From positions 1-49,067 of the IMG/VR virus record IMGVR_UViG_3300013132_000074: a stretch of 49,067 nucleotides of DNA, one strand, 5' to 3'. The stretch's first letter is position 1; the number at the start of each line of letters is the position of its first letter. Under the pieces are notes generated by a model. The model did not search any database. It was not told where the DNA came from and worked only from the letters and a program-made list of their open reading frames with translations. The stretch is from a virus. Below are positions 48,829-49,067 of this stretch, piece after piece. The position numbers were made by a program, and so were the translations under genes.

Positions 48829-49067
48829 TGGTACTAAGCTGAGCCTCCCGTAAAAAATTCCGTGAATTGCTGGAAACTCCTTAGAGCTCTCATTGCTACA
48901 ACGTGATTGGCAACGATGAACGTGAATGCAGAAAAAATGAGAGATTGGACAATCAGCAGCCAAGCACCATGGCGACATGGTGAAGGTTCAGAGACTAGTG
49001 TTAGTAATCTTACAATGAACTCCATACCTATTCATATGCAAGAAGAAAACACCTCGAGCGCGGAACA
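48829..49067 (+). ncRNA. Group I intron, 5' portion (continues past the window)
   Basis: Starts after the U of ..GGGTGGT at 48828. P1 can form between exon 48821-48828 and guide 48843-48850 (CGGG with CCCG, one U-U mismatch, GG with CC, and the diagnostic U-G wobble at the splice site). The conserved P element AATTGCTGGAAA is at 48865-48876, Q (AATCAGCAGCC) at 48951-48961 and R (GTTCAGAGACTA) at 48986-48997. TGCTG (48868-48872) and CAGCA (48954-48958) pair as P4. A small P8-like hairpin follows R. Element S and the 3' splice site are not in the window, and no homing endonuclease is visible here. Confidence 0.85.

Noticed and set aside
1-49067. tRNA genes, CRISPR arrays, integrase/att sites, insertion sequences
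   Set aside because: Looked for in gaps and gene products; none of the gaps is large enough or shows the required structure, and no transposase or integrase is encoded.

Overview
The window is an unbroken, gene-dense piece of a tailed-phage genome with contractile-tail (T4-like myovirus) architecture. Evidence for this is the collinear run of neck proteins (gp13/gp14-like), a gp15-like tail terminator, tail sheath (gp18-like, in two copies), tail tube (gp19-like), a T4_baseplate/gp26-like protein, a long tape measure, large baseplate proteins, and then a replication/recombination block with a gp32-like ssDNA-binding protein and a RecA/UvsX recombinase. The fibre and small-protein families resemble those I associate with marine T4-like phages (cyanophage/pelagiphage type), so an uncultured aquatic myovirus is the best guess. 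The host cannot be read from the sequence. I see no tRNA, rRNA, CRISPR array or insertion sequence.

Layout. (1) 1-3015: small virion proteins, then three tandem two-gene cassettes, each a beta-rich receptor-binding-like protein followed by an XkdW-like small protein with an ATGA overlap. (2) 3040-10320: four long modular fibre proteins and three small accessory genes, all on the + strand. (3) 10317-18164: a 7.8 kb island on the opposite strand with ten consecutive single-domain LamG (concanavalin A-like) lectin paralogues, ending in a patatin-like phospholipase. (4) 18255-31102: + strand small virion genes, neck, tail terminator, two giant sheath paralogues, tail tube and a short fibre. (5) 31116-31499: a lone minus-strand structural-looking gene. 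(6) 31604-44548: gp26-like protein, its small downstream partner, tape measure and three baseplate-type proteins. (7) 44585-49067: a short family-A DNA polymerase, an HD hydrolase, small proteins, the gp32-like protein, and a recA gene whose reading frame is interrupted by what looks like a group I intron.

The genes fit a late morphogenesis programme: sheath, tube, tape measure and baseplate build the tail, while the fibres, adhesin cassettes and lectin array probably supply host recognition. A recurring AT[A/T/C][C/G]TTA motif lies about 14-30 nt upstream of many start codons on both strands and is a candidate late-promoter element. Three acidic small proteins share an N-terminal helix ending in [I/L]-x-E, like the capsid-targeting peptides cut by T4 prohead protease.

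The most interesting items are the ten-copy LamG array with its terminal phospholipase, the group I intron in recA at the right edge, the promoter-like motif, the [I/L]-x-E leader family, the sheath duplication, and the polymerase with an altered motif C.
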